Positions 9,444 to 20,076 are shown, counted from the first letter of the stretch. The stretch: 20,083 nt of DNA from Hypsibius dujardini (GCA_001579985.1 LRSR01012570.1:1-20083); one strand, 5' to 3'. The notes: generated from the letters alone by a model not told the origin. A program made the numbers and translations.

Positions 9444-9719
9444 TTAACTTGCAAATTGCTCAAGCATATTTGCTAAATTTTCACTACGGTACGAAATAAT
9501 AATAAACTCTTCAAGCTTGCGCTCCATAAACAAAATTTCAGCGGATGAATCATCAAATATTTCCCTCAACATGTATTTTACTCCGTATTTAATAACTAGC
9601 CAATCATTTTTATGATTACAAAAATGTATTAAAGCCATCGTTGAAGCGACCAGATATTGGCGATTTGCCGGTAAATTACAGTAGAAGTCCTCATATTTTG
9701 CGTACGCCACATGCCCGTT
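9444..9719 (-). other. unassigned open frame, possible fragment
   Basis: A - strand frame stays open from the TGA just upstream of 9719 to a TAA at 9444 (about 90 codons). It reads like protein, with alternating hydrophobic and charged residues (for example VIKYGVKYMLREIFDDSSA and LFMERKLEEFIIIS). It has no ATG near its start, and its first residues lie inside the MITE at 9679-9812. I recognise no family. It could be an old gene or transposon fragment, or chance. Confidence 0.2.
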
Positions 9720-9812
9720 TCAACACGTTTGCCCCATAACGAAACTGCTCCGAGACAAGGCACGGAATAGAAACACGCCTGTGACGTACGCAAAATATGA
9801 GGACTTCTACTG
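9679..9812. mobile_element. 134-bp MITE with 28-bp perfect terminal inverted repeats and TA duplication
   Basis: The left end CAGTAGAAGTCCTCATATTT (continuing to 9706) and the right end (9785-9812) are exact reverse complements over 28 bp. Both are flanked by TA, giving 30 matched bases. A TA target duplication and a terminal CAG(T) are features of the Tc1/mariner/pogo superfamily. The 78-bp centre has no coding capacity. The perfect arms suggest recent insertion or constraint on the hairpin. Confidence 0.85.
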
Positions 9813-10205
9813 TACAGATAAATCTGACAGATCTGTAGATAGATCTGTAGTTAAATAGATGAGTAGTCTATAGGGTCTAAATATGTGCACGGACATGTGG
9901 GCATTTATGAATATTTTTGCAATAGAGTGAGTTGAGGCACGGCTAGGTAAATCTATTAAATTATAGCGAAATTTCTTTATTTTGTTTCGTGTAAATGTTG
10001 TTATCTCACGTCGACGGTACTGGAGAATAGGAAGCAGCAGCAGACGGATTTGAAAATGATTGACACACAACAAAGTCAATTTTTCCGCCATGTTCCCTAT
10101 CACCCCTGGCCGCCCTAGCATTTAGCCTCTCGCGGACAGCTCAGCAAATTAAAAGTAGTAAGCCTCCCTTGGCTTCTCTCTGCATATCTAAAAGACTTTT
10201 CCCGC

Positions 10206-10206
10206 C

Positions 10207-10237
<31 letters not shown>

Positions 10238-10250
10238 GTCTGTCTGCATG
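10206..10250. repeat. CTGT tetranucleotide array
   Basis: About ten nearly pure CTGT units ending in TGTGTCTGTCTGC, in the MRI1-EYA interval. Confidence 0.9.
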
Positions 10251-11138
10251 TCTCCTGTCATGCTCACGATTGGTTTGAGAGTTTGAGTAAGAGATGCATG
10301 TCGTTTTTCCTCCATGGCCATTTGTGAACACGTTTCTCAAGTGCTTTACTTTTAACACGCTTACATGCACTACTTCCTTCCTTCCTTCCTAACTCTCTTA
10401 CACAGACAGCATTCTCCTGATCTGCAGCTGTGAGGAAGGCACATGAATGTTGTTCTTTTCCTGACGATATCCCGCTTTGACACATCCCCCCGTCTCTCCG
10501 TTAGAAAAAGTTATAGTTATCCAGTCCGCGTCTGTCTGTCAGCTGTAAACATATTTCTACTGCTCTCTTGCTAATTTTGCCAAAAATTGTTGAGCAGATT
10601 ATTCATGTAACCAAGTGTCTCCACGTCTGGCCGAACGTTGGGCTAACAATATTTCGGCCAAAAGAGGAGGACCTTTTGAAAATACAGGAAGAGTGACTTT
10701 TGTTTTGACTCTCATCGGCTGACTGATTGCTAGTCACGCCTTAAGCGTATGTCTGGATCAAAGGAAACAAAGGTGAGTCAGTTGATTTTATATGTGGGAG
10801 GAGTAATTAGCCATTAGTCCTGTAGTGTCCTCTGTTTGTACATTTCATCCACCCTTCTCTACATCCATGGATTTAATCTTTTGTTGTCTCTCAAATGAGC
10901 AACAACCCATTAGGATGATTAGTCTTTCACGAGCAGAGGCAGTAATTGACCGGCACAACTAACTATACGCACAATTTAATATTTCTACAGAATATAATTA
11001 ATAGTTTGTTAGTAGGTAAAGTTTTCTTCTTGTCGTCAGTTATAGTACTGTATCATAAAATAACTCAATCGGCTGCGCAATCAAAAAGCTAAATCACTTA
11101 CTTTCTATGCTTGTAAGTGGGTGGAAGCACTAGTGTTT

Positions 11139-11271
11139 ATGTATGTGTCTGTGTTTGTGTCTGTGTCTGTGTCTGTGTCTGTGTCTGTGTCTGTGTCTGT
11201 GTCTGTGTCTGTGTCTGTGTCTATGCATGTGTCTGTGTCTGTGTCTATGCATGTGTCTGTGTCTGTGTCTA

Positions 11272-11303
<32 letters not shown>

Positions 11304-11320
11304 TCTATGTCTGCGCCTAT
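11139..11320. repeat. TGTGTC hexanucleotide array with a 24-bp higher-order unit
   Basis: 11147-11220 is (TGTGTC)n. Two identical 24-bp units follow (11221-11244 and 11245-11268), each CTATGCATGTGTC plus two hexamers. A CTGTGC variant block comes next, then diverged units. Cys/Val-rich frames across it are repeat artefacts. Confidence 0.92.
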
Positions 11321-11989
11321 GTTGTGATCCTTTTCATGACTGGATTGATGTATTTCCTCGTCGGAGAATTTAGCCAGCCATGTGCGCCTAACCAGCCGAG
11401 AGATTGACAGTTTAAAGCGCGGGGTGATAAATGACAGGAACGAAGGGGTGATTAATTATGGGAGCGGAAGAGAAATTTGGCGCATTATCGCTACTGCGGA
11501 AGTGAGAACAGGCGTAAAAGGTCGTCCGGCCGTTTAATTGGGAGGCTGCACGGTGACTGTAAAATCGACAAAAACGGCCGGCCAACTCGCGTGATCATCC
11601 TCTGTGTTGTTACCTAGCTAGACTTACACTGGCGTATGCATCTTTCGATAATAGTTATAATAATACCTGAAATGACTGCCGCCTTCTATTCTTTTGGGCG
11701 ACCAGCGGTCACACGCGATGCATGGTGTGGTAATTCTTTAATTGGCCTTGCGGGGGACTCGGCCAGCAACGCGACTGGCCGTTATACACACCAAAATCGA
11801 GGGAATAAACTTTTTAATTTTATATATGCATGATGCAGTAGATGAATCATTCATCTTGTCTATCACAATCTTTAAAATATTATTATTGCCTCTTAATTCC
11901 ATAAGGCCAATTGTGCTTTCTTGATTACCTACGTAGAAGTCACTAAGCAGTTTTTCAGTTTAGCAATGAGGGAATTGCGCGATGTTTAA

Positions 11990-12199
11990 TTTACCCATCA
12001 AAACGTACAAAATAATACGCGCAATTTTATTGCTCTGGCAGATGATCTTTCTAAAGAACAAAGTGAGGACCATTTTTGTGTATTGTTGTGCCGCGATGAA
12101 GTCTTATCATTTATTTCTATGCCAGCTTATGACGAGGTGCTTTTTCAAGCTGAGCAAATGAAGCTTATGCCGCGGTTCGTCTTTCTAAAGAAAACATAA
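11990..12199 (+). other. unassigned open segment of 69 codons
   Basis: This frame runs from just after a TAA (11987) to a TAA at 12197-12199 and has no early ATG. The residues are unusually protein-like for AT-rich DNA: ADDLSKEQSEDHFCVLLC, then SMPAYDEVLFQAEQMKLMP. It might be a terminal exon or a gene or element remnant. No AG acceptor with a good tract is obvious directly at its start, and I recognise no family. Chance is possible. Confidence 0.25.
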
Positions 12200-13854
12200 A
12201 ATATTATAGCTTAAACAATTGAAAATTAAATATTTATGAATAAAGTATTTTCTCTTTCCGATGGATCAACAGAGTTTCTTAAATTTATTTTTAGCCTGAT
12301 GATTTTGATTTATCAAAATAAACTGTGCCACCCAACACAAATATCCAAAATCAATATCAGTGTGATATGAATTAAAATTGCGCTTTTTAGATGCTGAATT
12401 TCATGACAACTTCAAATTTTAACAGTATAAACGTATTATAAATAATTTAAACAATTAAAGTAAGCGATTTAAAATAGTTTAAAAAAATAACAATTATTTT
12501 GTAAGGAATAAAAATGTAAGATTTATTTATAATTGTGCATGATTAGTTTTTTAGGAGAGCGTACATTGAGCCAAGCCAACTGAGATTACGTGAACTAAGC
12601 ATCTCTCTGGGAAAGGAGCAGAGCGAAATGGTGTGCGGACTGAAAATGCCGAAAAGGCACGGAGACCGAGCAGCACTTTCCCTTCCGTTTTGCGTTCGTG
12701 CGATGGCGACGCGAGCGAGATTGGCAGGAGCAAGAGACGCGCTAATAACAAAGCCCTCCATTGTTAGCTTAACACCTGTTCATCTCGCGATAACCACCAG
12801 CGAGCTTGTTCAAGATTAAATTTCACCTTTTCCGTTCGAGCCCTGTCCAACTGTGTGTCTGCCGGTCTGCCCTTTCCTCTCCTACCTCTCCGGACCACAG
12901 CTGAACAGACAGACATCCCGGTTAACCAGTCAAAAATGAAGTAAACATTTCACGCATCGGCTAAAACAATTTCAAACACGACAGTCAGGCATCATCCATC
13001 TTATTCCAACAGACAGACAAGGCGCGAAACAAATTCTTAGACATATTTCTGACCAATTTAACAATATGTCGATTTATTTTAAATATTCATGTAAAATAAA
13101 TTGCCAAAGGTTGTCTCAACAAGTTGATAACCGGCTTCTTTTTCCGGAGCCAAGGCCGCGGCCAAAACGAGATCGGGGGTGGAACCTTGCATTGTTGAGG
13201 AGTTTTGAAGCCAAGGGTGAAAAATATGTTACACTTATCAAGTTATGAAACCGGACACGGACCGGCGGTGTGATTGGTTCGGTCACTAAGTCTAGCTGCC
13301 TATGGCGGTAGGCACCTCAATTTTCATCACAATGGAGTGGATAGCCTTTCGGTCATTTTGTAGGCACTTTTCTCACCGACTTGTTGGAGAGGCACTTTCA
13401 CCCTCACCGTCCTGTGTAGGAGAGGAGAGGACGGTCGGGTTTCATTTTTGTGGTGTTTATCCTTGAGAAGAACAGGTACTGTAGTCTCTCGAGAAAAAAA
13501 GACAAGTATATCCTACTTATTTCTCACCTTCTGCCCATGTCTGCCTGTCTGTCTGCCTTAGCTAAATCAATGGCCATTCTCAAGTGCTGCCCACAAATGA
13601 CCATCACAACAAAACGCACAGTAACCCAACTTGAAACAGCGTCATTTTTGAACCAATTAAACGCACGTAGATGCGCCTAGAAGCCAGACAAACACCACTT
13701 TTCCAATCAAGTGGAGGAACAAACTTTCAAGCATGACATTGGACACGTACGGCGGTCGGATGACCCTACACTCCAACACACACCCGACCACTCATAACTC
13801 CCATCCAGGTCATTCATCCATTTCACACGTTTTCACAACACGAAAATAGTAGAG

Positions 13855-13921
13855 GCAGACAGCGTCCCTCACGCAGGCAATTGCTCAGACAACAACAAAC
13901 AGACAGACAGCCAGCCACAGG

Positions 13922-13987
<66 letters not shown>

Positions 13988-14030
13988 GCCAGACAGGGAA
14001 ATATAGGGAAAAGCAGACATATAGACAGAT
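13855..14030. repeat. CAGA tetranucleotide array
   Basis: Pure CAGA core at about 13941-13987, flanked on both sides by diverged units (CAGCCAG, CAAACAG, CATATAGACAG). It lies in the MRI1-EYA interval. Confidence 0.92.
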
Positions 14031-16092
14031 GAGGAGATAAAGCAGGCAGGCAGGTCTCTTGACTGCAACATGACACTCGTCGCTGTAATTCTAGTTGTGA
14101 GGCACGCTCTTTTTGCTGTGGTTGCATGAGCATTGAAGAGCGGTAATGAATGTGATTGCGCTTGCTTGCTCTCTCCCGCCGACGGAAGTGAACCGGCTTT
14201 AATGATGCATCCCATGTCTAATTATGACAGTGATGTAATTGGCGGTTGAGTAGGGGTCAATTTGTAAAAGAGGCCAGGGCTCTGTGCGGTTGCTGCACGC
14301 CTCCAGCAGTTCTCTCTCTCTCGTCGGGATTCCGCTCTTTTACAAACACACATTACTCGCCTCGTAAAATGGATCAGCAAGCAAACGTCCTTCCATTTTG
14401 GATCGATTTGGAAAGGGCTGCCTGTGTCTGTGTTTGTGTCTATGATGAGAGTTGCGTTGATGGATCCCGTCGGGGCCCTTAATTAGCGCAAGCATCTTTT
14501 TAAATGGCCCTCGCGTCTAACAACAAGTCATTTTCCTGCCCTGTAGGATGTATATCGGTCGCGTCATTTCGCCGGTAAATGGTGTGTTTGATAATTTGTG
14601 GCTTGGCATCTAACACACGATGGTTTGCTCCGGATGATTTTGTGTTGATTAGACCACAAACGTAATGACATGGATCCCCAAAGGAGCTGATCTGGTAGCA
14701 CTGCCATTTTTGAATCAAACTATTACAACTACTGTAGAAATGCATGCATTTTGTAAAGGCGTATTTGAAATGTGTTTTTAAAAGAAATCTGCTCAACCTT
14801 GGCTTGAGAATAATAACCAGGCAAGTCTTTGTCCTACCATATAGACGCTATCTATTTAACATTAAATTCTACACTTTATATCATGCGCAAGACGCACATG
14901 TTCTTTTAAAGATTCTTCATTTGAAATACGCGAGGGAAATGTCCTGAAGAGCCAATCGATAGAATAAGAATCGCGCACGCTCTCGTCTCTCATTGGTCGC
15001 GATGGAGAAGCCATCGATGGGAAAGGCAAGAGCAGAGCAGAGCAGGCAAGGGATCTCGTTACACCTCTCACTCACTGGCCAGCAGCAACCTCGCAGCCAT
15101 GCTCATCTCCATCCTCAATCCTCAATCTCTTCTTCTCCTTCTTCATTTCACTCCCAATTCATAATTGTTCCATCACACACACGGCCTAATGTCACCGCTT
15201 CTTCCCTGTTGCAGATTGCATTTACTGGATTGAAAATCCAAAGGCTCTTCATATTATAATCATCTCTCATACGGATTGTATTGTCTGGAGGATTTAAAGA
15301 AAAAAAGGTAATTTGGTGGAGTAAGGTGTCTAGTTACTGTAAATACTCCATCTGTTATGTGCAAGTTATAAATGTGCTGGAGTGAGAGAATAAGTATCAT
15401 TTTTCGGTCCCTGGGCCCGAGACCCGGTGGCAGTTGATCCTAATGTCTCCATTTCGGTTACAGTGTTACCTGTTTATTAAGAAGATGAGACCGCTAAATG
15501 ATTATTACATGACACTCAAGGTCTCAACCCATATGCAACGGCACATAACGGGATCGAATAACAAAATACAGTCTCCGTTTTGCAATAAGAACCCTCCCTT
15601 CTCCATCCTTCATCCTCCATTATCCGATGAATGTTCTTCAATACGCCGGCAGATTACCTTTCACTCAGATTCAAGTCCTGCACAATGTTTAGATAGACAT
15701 CTTCCTTGTATGCGGATAGATATGTCTTAGCTAGTTTCATCATTCAATTTGCAGCACTAGGATTATCTCTTGAAATCTCTTCTATTTATACTCGTTCTCA
15801 TATTTTTTATTTTCGGCTTAAATGCACAACTATTTTTCGCATTCTTGTGGATATATCAAGATTATTTTTAGGATGTTATATGTAGTTATAGCAGGGTTAA
15901 GCGATGTTTGATAATTATGAATAGATGAGAGGGAGGAAGTCCAGTCGAGAGGCGGCCGGGAGGTTAAAGGAAAAAGAGATGATGAACACACTGGAAAGGT
16001 CAAGTTTCTTTTAGAAATTGCCGGCTATTTATGATAAAGTTAAAAGGAAGAGAGGTTAGGAGTAGGGAGAAGTGACTTCCGTCAGACGGCCC

Positions 16093-16100
16093 TATATAAA
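16093..16100 (+). promoter_or_regulatory. TATA-box-like TATATAAA
   Basis: TATATAAA about 1.4 kb upstream of the proposed EYA start codon, in a GC-moderate context (GACGGCCC before, AGTAGTGAGG after). It could position transcription of an EYA 5' non-coding exon. No transcript evidence exists here, and the motif may be chance in AT-rich DNA. Confidence 0.2.
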
Positions 16101-17502
16101 AGTAGTGAGGAAAAGTATAGTGGGGGGAGTTGTTTAATTGTGTTGAAGTTTGCACGTCGCATGGAGGGAGGGAAGAGGGAAGAATGAAGAGGGAAGGGGG
16201 AAGAGTAAAATCAACTGTTTGTCTAGAGTTAAGTAGCTCCCAGTTCTAAACAGACGAGCTTGCTTGCTTCCATCTGTCTACAAGAAGAGCAGCCATGCAC
16301 ATCCAGACAGACAAACTTTTGTATGTATATTTTTGCAGGATAGTATTTGCACAAACGCAATGGCTAATACTTATTCCTGCCTTCTTTTGGCTTTCACCAA
16401 AATCGAGCGCCCTTTTAGAGGGGCACAATTGACATGTACTGTGTAGTAAGCTAACGTTGCTGGCTGGCCTCAGCATCTAGAGTAGGGTGCATTAAAATCA
16501 ACGTCATGAGAAATATTTGAACAATCGATTGATTCGGTAAGTGCACTAACATCCCACCACTCTTTCTTTCCTTCCTTCCTTCCCCGGCCGCATACTCAAC
16601 CTCAACTTCCTTATACCATAGTCATCTACTCACTACACTTTACTTTACTCCAAATACATATTTCCAATCAAACCCTACAGACAACGACCCATTTTTATCA
16701 TCGATAATTATTGACACAATCAATTTTAATTATCCAAATAAAGTTGCATAATTTACTTAGACAATATAAATTAGATGTTGACCCTTGCTAATGTTGGCAG
16801 GTGATAAATATACGTTTTACGTTTTCCTATCAACCACGCAAAATAAAGGTTATAATATTTAATAACGGTTTTATTTGGGTCCGGTTGTTGGCAACAAATT
16901 ATGTCAACTGATTAATTTAATTGAATGAATTTAAAAGCATGTCTTAAGAAGAGGACAGAGTAGTTCTTATAGATAATGAAATAAGATGGCCCGATACTTG
17001 AGTTTGACCTTTAGGAAGTGCAAAAGACGGCCGGAGCATGGACCTCACTTGGCCTTCCCAAAACGTATTCCTATATAGTGCATAATACATTTGAAAAAAC
17101 ATCATATTCTGAAGCATAATAATCCACAAAAAGGTGCACGAAATCATGTGAATTGGAGGGTGCGCTTGAATTTATTTCGCTCTGGAGGAAGATGTGCCAT
17201 GACCTTTTTGTGGAGGAAAAGAGGAGCTCCTGCAAATAAGATTGTGAGGAACCGGAAGCCGTTATCAAGCAATTTCACAGGCAGAGCCTTCTCATCGCGC
17301 TGTGAATAAGTAATTATAATTGAAATTTATTGGCCATTCCAATCCGAAGCCACAACAGCTTCTTGATCACGCGTGAAAGTTGAGACTGTTACGGCTTCCC
17401 CTTTTTAAAAGGGGGCATGGATGACGCATTGCTACTTGTCAATTAATATATTCCACCATGGAAAGCGGCGTTATTTTGCAGGAGATAGGAGGATTATAAA
17501 GA

Positions 17503-17638
17503 ATGCAAGCGTACCCGTCGATGAGCAACGGACACGGACAGAGCTACGCCCTTGCCAATCCTGCAGCAGCCGCCAGCAGTTTCTACGCTGCGCAATCTTC
17601 CCCTTCCGCCTACTCGGCCATGCTGCCGTCAGCCTACG
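17503..17638 (+). CDS. EYA: EYA exon with probable start codon
   Basis: 45 codons plus one base, ending TACG|GTAAGC. It encodes [20 protein letters not shown] and an Ala/Ser/Tyr-rich stretch. The likely acceptor is TATTTTGCAG, ending at 17481. If that acceptor is not used, a short upstream ORF (17458-17499, strong ACCATGG context) ends 3 nt before this ATG. Confidence 0.88.
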
Positions 17639-18494
17639 GTAAGCATTAATTCTTCAACTCACACAACACCTATAGTCTAACCGAAACGTCATCCCACATG
17701 TGAACTCTTATAAACCAACTGATCCATTACACAATGCAGTGACGGGAAGGAGTTTGAAACAGTCGGGGCAGTCCACGGCCGGCTATCTTACTTCACCATA
17801 TGGCGCACCTTTCCCCGTGCAGTCCGTCCAGACGCCCTATGCATCCGCTTACCCAGGTAAATAACAATCTCTTTATCATTATTCACAAAATATGTAATAC
17901 ATCTAGAAGGGGAATTAATTATAATTCAATAGTATAAAACTGTAAATCTTAATATTTATGTAAAAAAAACCTTACCGTTTCTTCACGCCTAATTTATTCT
18001 TCATGCACAAATATATTCTATTTTTAATTAAAACTATTTAGAATCCTAAACGAGCTGTTGAAAGGGCCGTTGTTATAGATGGAAATTTGGAGCTCATGCT
18101 AAAGAATGTATTTCGTTAGGAGGACCATATAATGGAGCGTTCTCGTCCTCACCGTCGTGCAGTTCTCCCGGTTTTACGGCCCAGCAGGCTCTTGACTACA
18201 GCAGTTACGCCAACTACGCACAGAACCCGGCTTATGCCTACTATTCTCAGGGATATGCGCCGGCCTTTATGTCAGCCGCGCAGGCCGCTCAGGCACAGGC
18301 ACAAAACCCAACAAATTTGACAACCACTTCCGGCGCAGGCTCTGCTAGCTATCAACTCCCACAGAATCCCACTTCTACCGGTAATAATAGAGTCCGAGAC
18401 CTATCTGACCGTTCTATGTCTGTCTGCCTGTCTATTTGTCTGTCTGTCTGTCTGCCTGTCTGCCTGTTTGTCTGTTTGTCTGTTTGTCTGTTTT

Positions 18495-18533
<39 letters not shown>

Positions 18534-20008
18534 TTCCTTTTTTTTTCTACTTATTTCGTGGTCGGTTTGTCTGTTTGTGTTGATGTCTAACTTGTCTACA
18601 TCAGTCTTGCTTTCTACCTAGATTTCTGTGTGATTATTTAGTTGTTTGCTGCATATGATTAAGATGTAGGTCAACCCATGATCTGCCTGTGTGTTTAGAC
18701 GTATGTTAGTCTGCCGATCTATTTATTTGCGTGCTTGTTTCTATTTCCTATGCCTTTGTTTTTCTCCCTAACGTTGAGACATTTTGATTTGCAGATTCTC
18801 ATTACTCGTCCAATAGCACAGCGACGACCACACCCTCGCCTCCCCTAAAAGAGAACGGCTCCAATGGAAGCACCGGAAAGAAAGGTTCGCCGCAATCTCT
18901 TGCAAGCGAATGTTAACTTATGCAAAGTGTAGATGACGTCATTTTAAAAGTTGAGATTTGGAAACCATCTCTTAGCATGTGTGAATGTCTGTTTAATAGG
19001 TCGAACAAAGGCTCGCGGACGCAAGCAGAACAATCCTTCTCCTCCCCCGGAAAGCGACAATATGGAGCGCGTTTTCATTTGGGATTTGGATGAGACCATC
19101 ATCTTCCTTCACACAATGTTGCATCCCGATGCCTACCCCGCTTTCCACACAAAGGTGGGACAAAAATTCAGACATGCACTCCAACAGGGAGACGAGATCC
19201 AGATCCCAGCATTTTATTCCGAGACAGACAAGGATGTGGAGTGAATTTTTTCCCAGACGAATGGATCATTACTTTTTCCTAATTACTAATCTCATCTGGA
19301 GCACGGCATAGATAACAATGAAGGAAGGGTCGGAATCGGCGGCGTCTTCAATAAGCAAAAATTAATGTTCAATGCCACAGAAGAGACAGGCAGACAGACT
19401 CAAGCCAAGAGAAAGAAGAGCGTCAATCGAGATTTTAATGAGAAAGGTCTGGTCAGTCTGAATTGGTCTACTCCAGTGTTGGAGACGCATGACGGGATCC
19501 AGAGGCGAGTGTCTGTGCCACAGAGTCCCGTGGTCTGATGCGTCGGTTATCTCCGGTCGTGACTGATTGCTCCTCCAGATCATTTTCCCAGGTTCCATGC
19601 AGTAGACGCTCCTCGTTAATGGATCGTTAATTAATGAAAGTGAGAAGCAGAGCAGACAGTCTGTCGACTTGACTGCTCCTCAAGATCGTGATAAGGAAAA
19701 AATTAATGAGAAAAAGACAGGAAAAGTCCCATTCTCAGATACGAACATTGTTAAGGAAGCAAGAAAAACATGGAGAAGTGTATGAGCAGTGCAAACGTAG
19801 CGGCAGGCATGTCCAGAAATTGGAATTAATTCTTAATAATTTGCTTCTTACAGATGATAGACCCACATTCGACACGGGAAGCCGGTGAAAGTATGGAGAC
19901 CCTAATCACTCAGGTAGCCATGGATAACTTCTTTCATTACGACCTCGAAGACTGTGATCAAGTCCACATCGACGACGTCGCCTCGGATGACAACAATCAA
20001 GACCTTAG
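17503..20008 (+). CDS. EYA: Eyes absent transcriptional cofactor/phosphatase (6 exons, 3' end outside window)
   Basis: EYA proteins are SIX-partner transactivators with a C-terminal HAD-type phosphatase domain, in the PAX-SIX-EYA-DACH network; they act in nucleus and cytoplasm. Exons 17503-17638, 17740-17856, 18120-18380, 18795-18884, 19000-19154 and 19854-20008 join in phase to 304 residues. Residues 1-201 form the Tyr/Pro/Ser/Ala-rich transactivation region (for example [20 protein letters not shown]). A basic [19 protein letters not shown] leads into [13 protein letters not shown], where DLDET (230-234) holds the nucleophilic Asp. Exon 6 contains [18 protein letters not shown], nearly identical to animal EYAs. 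The rest of the EYA domain lies beyond the window. The ATG at 17503 is preceded by an in-frame stop (17497), and an acceptor at 17481 implies a 5' non-coding exon upstream. Splicing at 17510 to a more distant coding exon is the alternative. Confidence 0.97.
17740..17856 (+). CDS. EYA: EYA exon 2
   Basis: 117 nt, phase 1 at both ends, with acceptor ACACAATGCAG and donor CAG|GTAAAT. It encodes [20 protein letters not shown] and [19 protein letters not shown], comparable to the Gln/Gly/Tyr-rich segment of vertebrate EYAs. Confidence 0.92.
18120..18380 (+). CDS. EYA: EYA exon 3, Tyr/Ala/Gln-rich
   Basis: Acceptor ATTTCGTTAG, donor ACCG|GTAATA, 87 codons, phase 1 at both ends. It contains [20 protein letters not shown], an AQAAQAQAQ run and SYQLPQNP. 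The last resembles the TYQLQEPP of vertebrate EYA. The frame stays open for 67 codons into the following intron. Confidence 0.94.
18413..18545. repeat. CTGT tetranucleotide array in EYA intron 3
   Basis: CTGT units with frequent CTGC and TTGT variants start about 33 nt after the exon 3 donor and end in a T run. On the EYA transcript the sequence reads CUGU. Confidence 0.92.
18795..18884 (+). CDS. EYA: EYA exon 4, Ser/Thr/Pro-rich
   Basis: 90 nt, phase 1 at both ends, with acceptor GATTTGCAG and donor AAAG|GTTCGC. It encodes [20 protein letters not shown] followed by [10 protein letters not shown]. It links the transactivation region to the basic segment before the phosphatase domain. Confidence 0.93.
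19000..19154 (+). CDS. EYA: EYA exon 5, start of HAD phosphatase domain
   Basis: Acceptor GTTTAATAG, donor AAAG|GTGGGA, phase 1 in and 0 out. It encodes the conserved [10 protein letters not shown] and [24 protein letters not shown] is the HAD motif I nucleophile. The following stretch ([11 protein letters not shown]) replaces the TGSYANRYGRDP of vertebrates, so this linker is divergent. Confidence 0.97.
19854..20008 (+). CDS. EYA: EYA exon 6
   Basis: Acceptor TTGCTTCTTACAG, donor TTAG|GTAAGT, phase 0 in and 2 out. It encodes [20 protein letters not shown] and ends in the highly conserved [19 protein letters not shown]. The remaining EYA domain exons lie to the right of the window. Confidence 0.96.
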
Positions 20009-20034
20009 GTAAGTTGTCTCAAAAGATTCAGACA

Positions 20035-20037
20035 AGC

Positions 20038-20076
<39 letters not shown>

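Larger units (their letters stand above)
7929..17481. other. 9.5-kb gene-poor interval between MRI1 and EYA
   Basis: No exon chain with family similarity could be built on either strand. The interval holds the MRI1 3' UTR (end unknown), five CTGT/CAGA/TGTGTC arrays, a MITE, two unassigned open segments (9444-9719 on -, 11990-12199 on +) and AT-rich stretches (about 11830-12540 and 16680-16930). The right part probably includes the EYA promoter and any 5' non-coding exons. No tRNA, rRNA or other RNA gene was recognised. Confidence 0.6.

Noticed and set aside
11117-11407. Cys/Val- and Ser/Val-repeat frames over the TGTGTC array
   Set aside because: They are translations of a simple hexanucleotide repeat. 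All three forward frames are open, which indicates an artefact.
12543-12819. Overlapping open frames on both strands near 12543-12819
   Set aside because: A short GC-richer patch opens several frames at once. None has splice borders, family motifs or consistent composition.
13855-14030. Possible CRISPR-like repeat array
   Set aside because: Units are 4 bp and contiguous with no spacers, the genome is animal, and there are no cas genes. It is a microsatellite.
14993-15259. 88-codon + strand frame rich in Ser/Pro/His
   Set aside because: A pyrimidine-rich stretch leading to a splice acceptor (about 15214) explains the lack of stops. There is no family resemblance.
7929-17481. tRNA, rRNA or snRNA genes in the gene-poor interval
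   Set aside because: I looked for tRNA B-box-like GGTTCGAATC motifs with matching stems and for conserved rRNA/snRNA blocks, and saw none.
19155-19244. In-frame continuation of EYA exon 5 to a stop at 19244 as the true C-terminus
   Set aside because: The donor AAAG|GTGGGA and the phase-matched exon at 19854 restore the conserved EYA sequence. The read-through residues do not resemble EYA.
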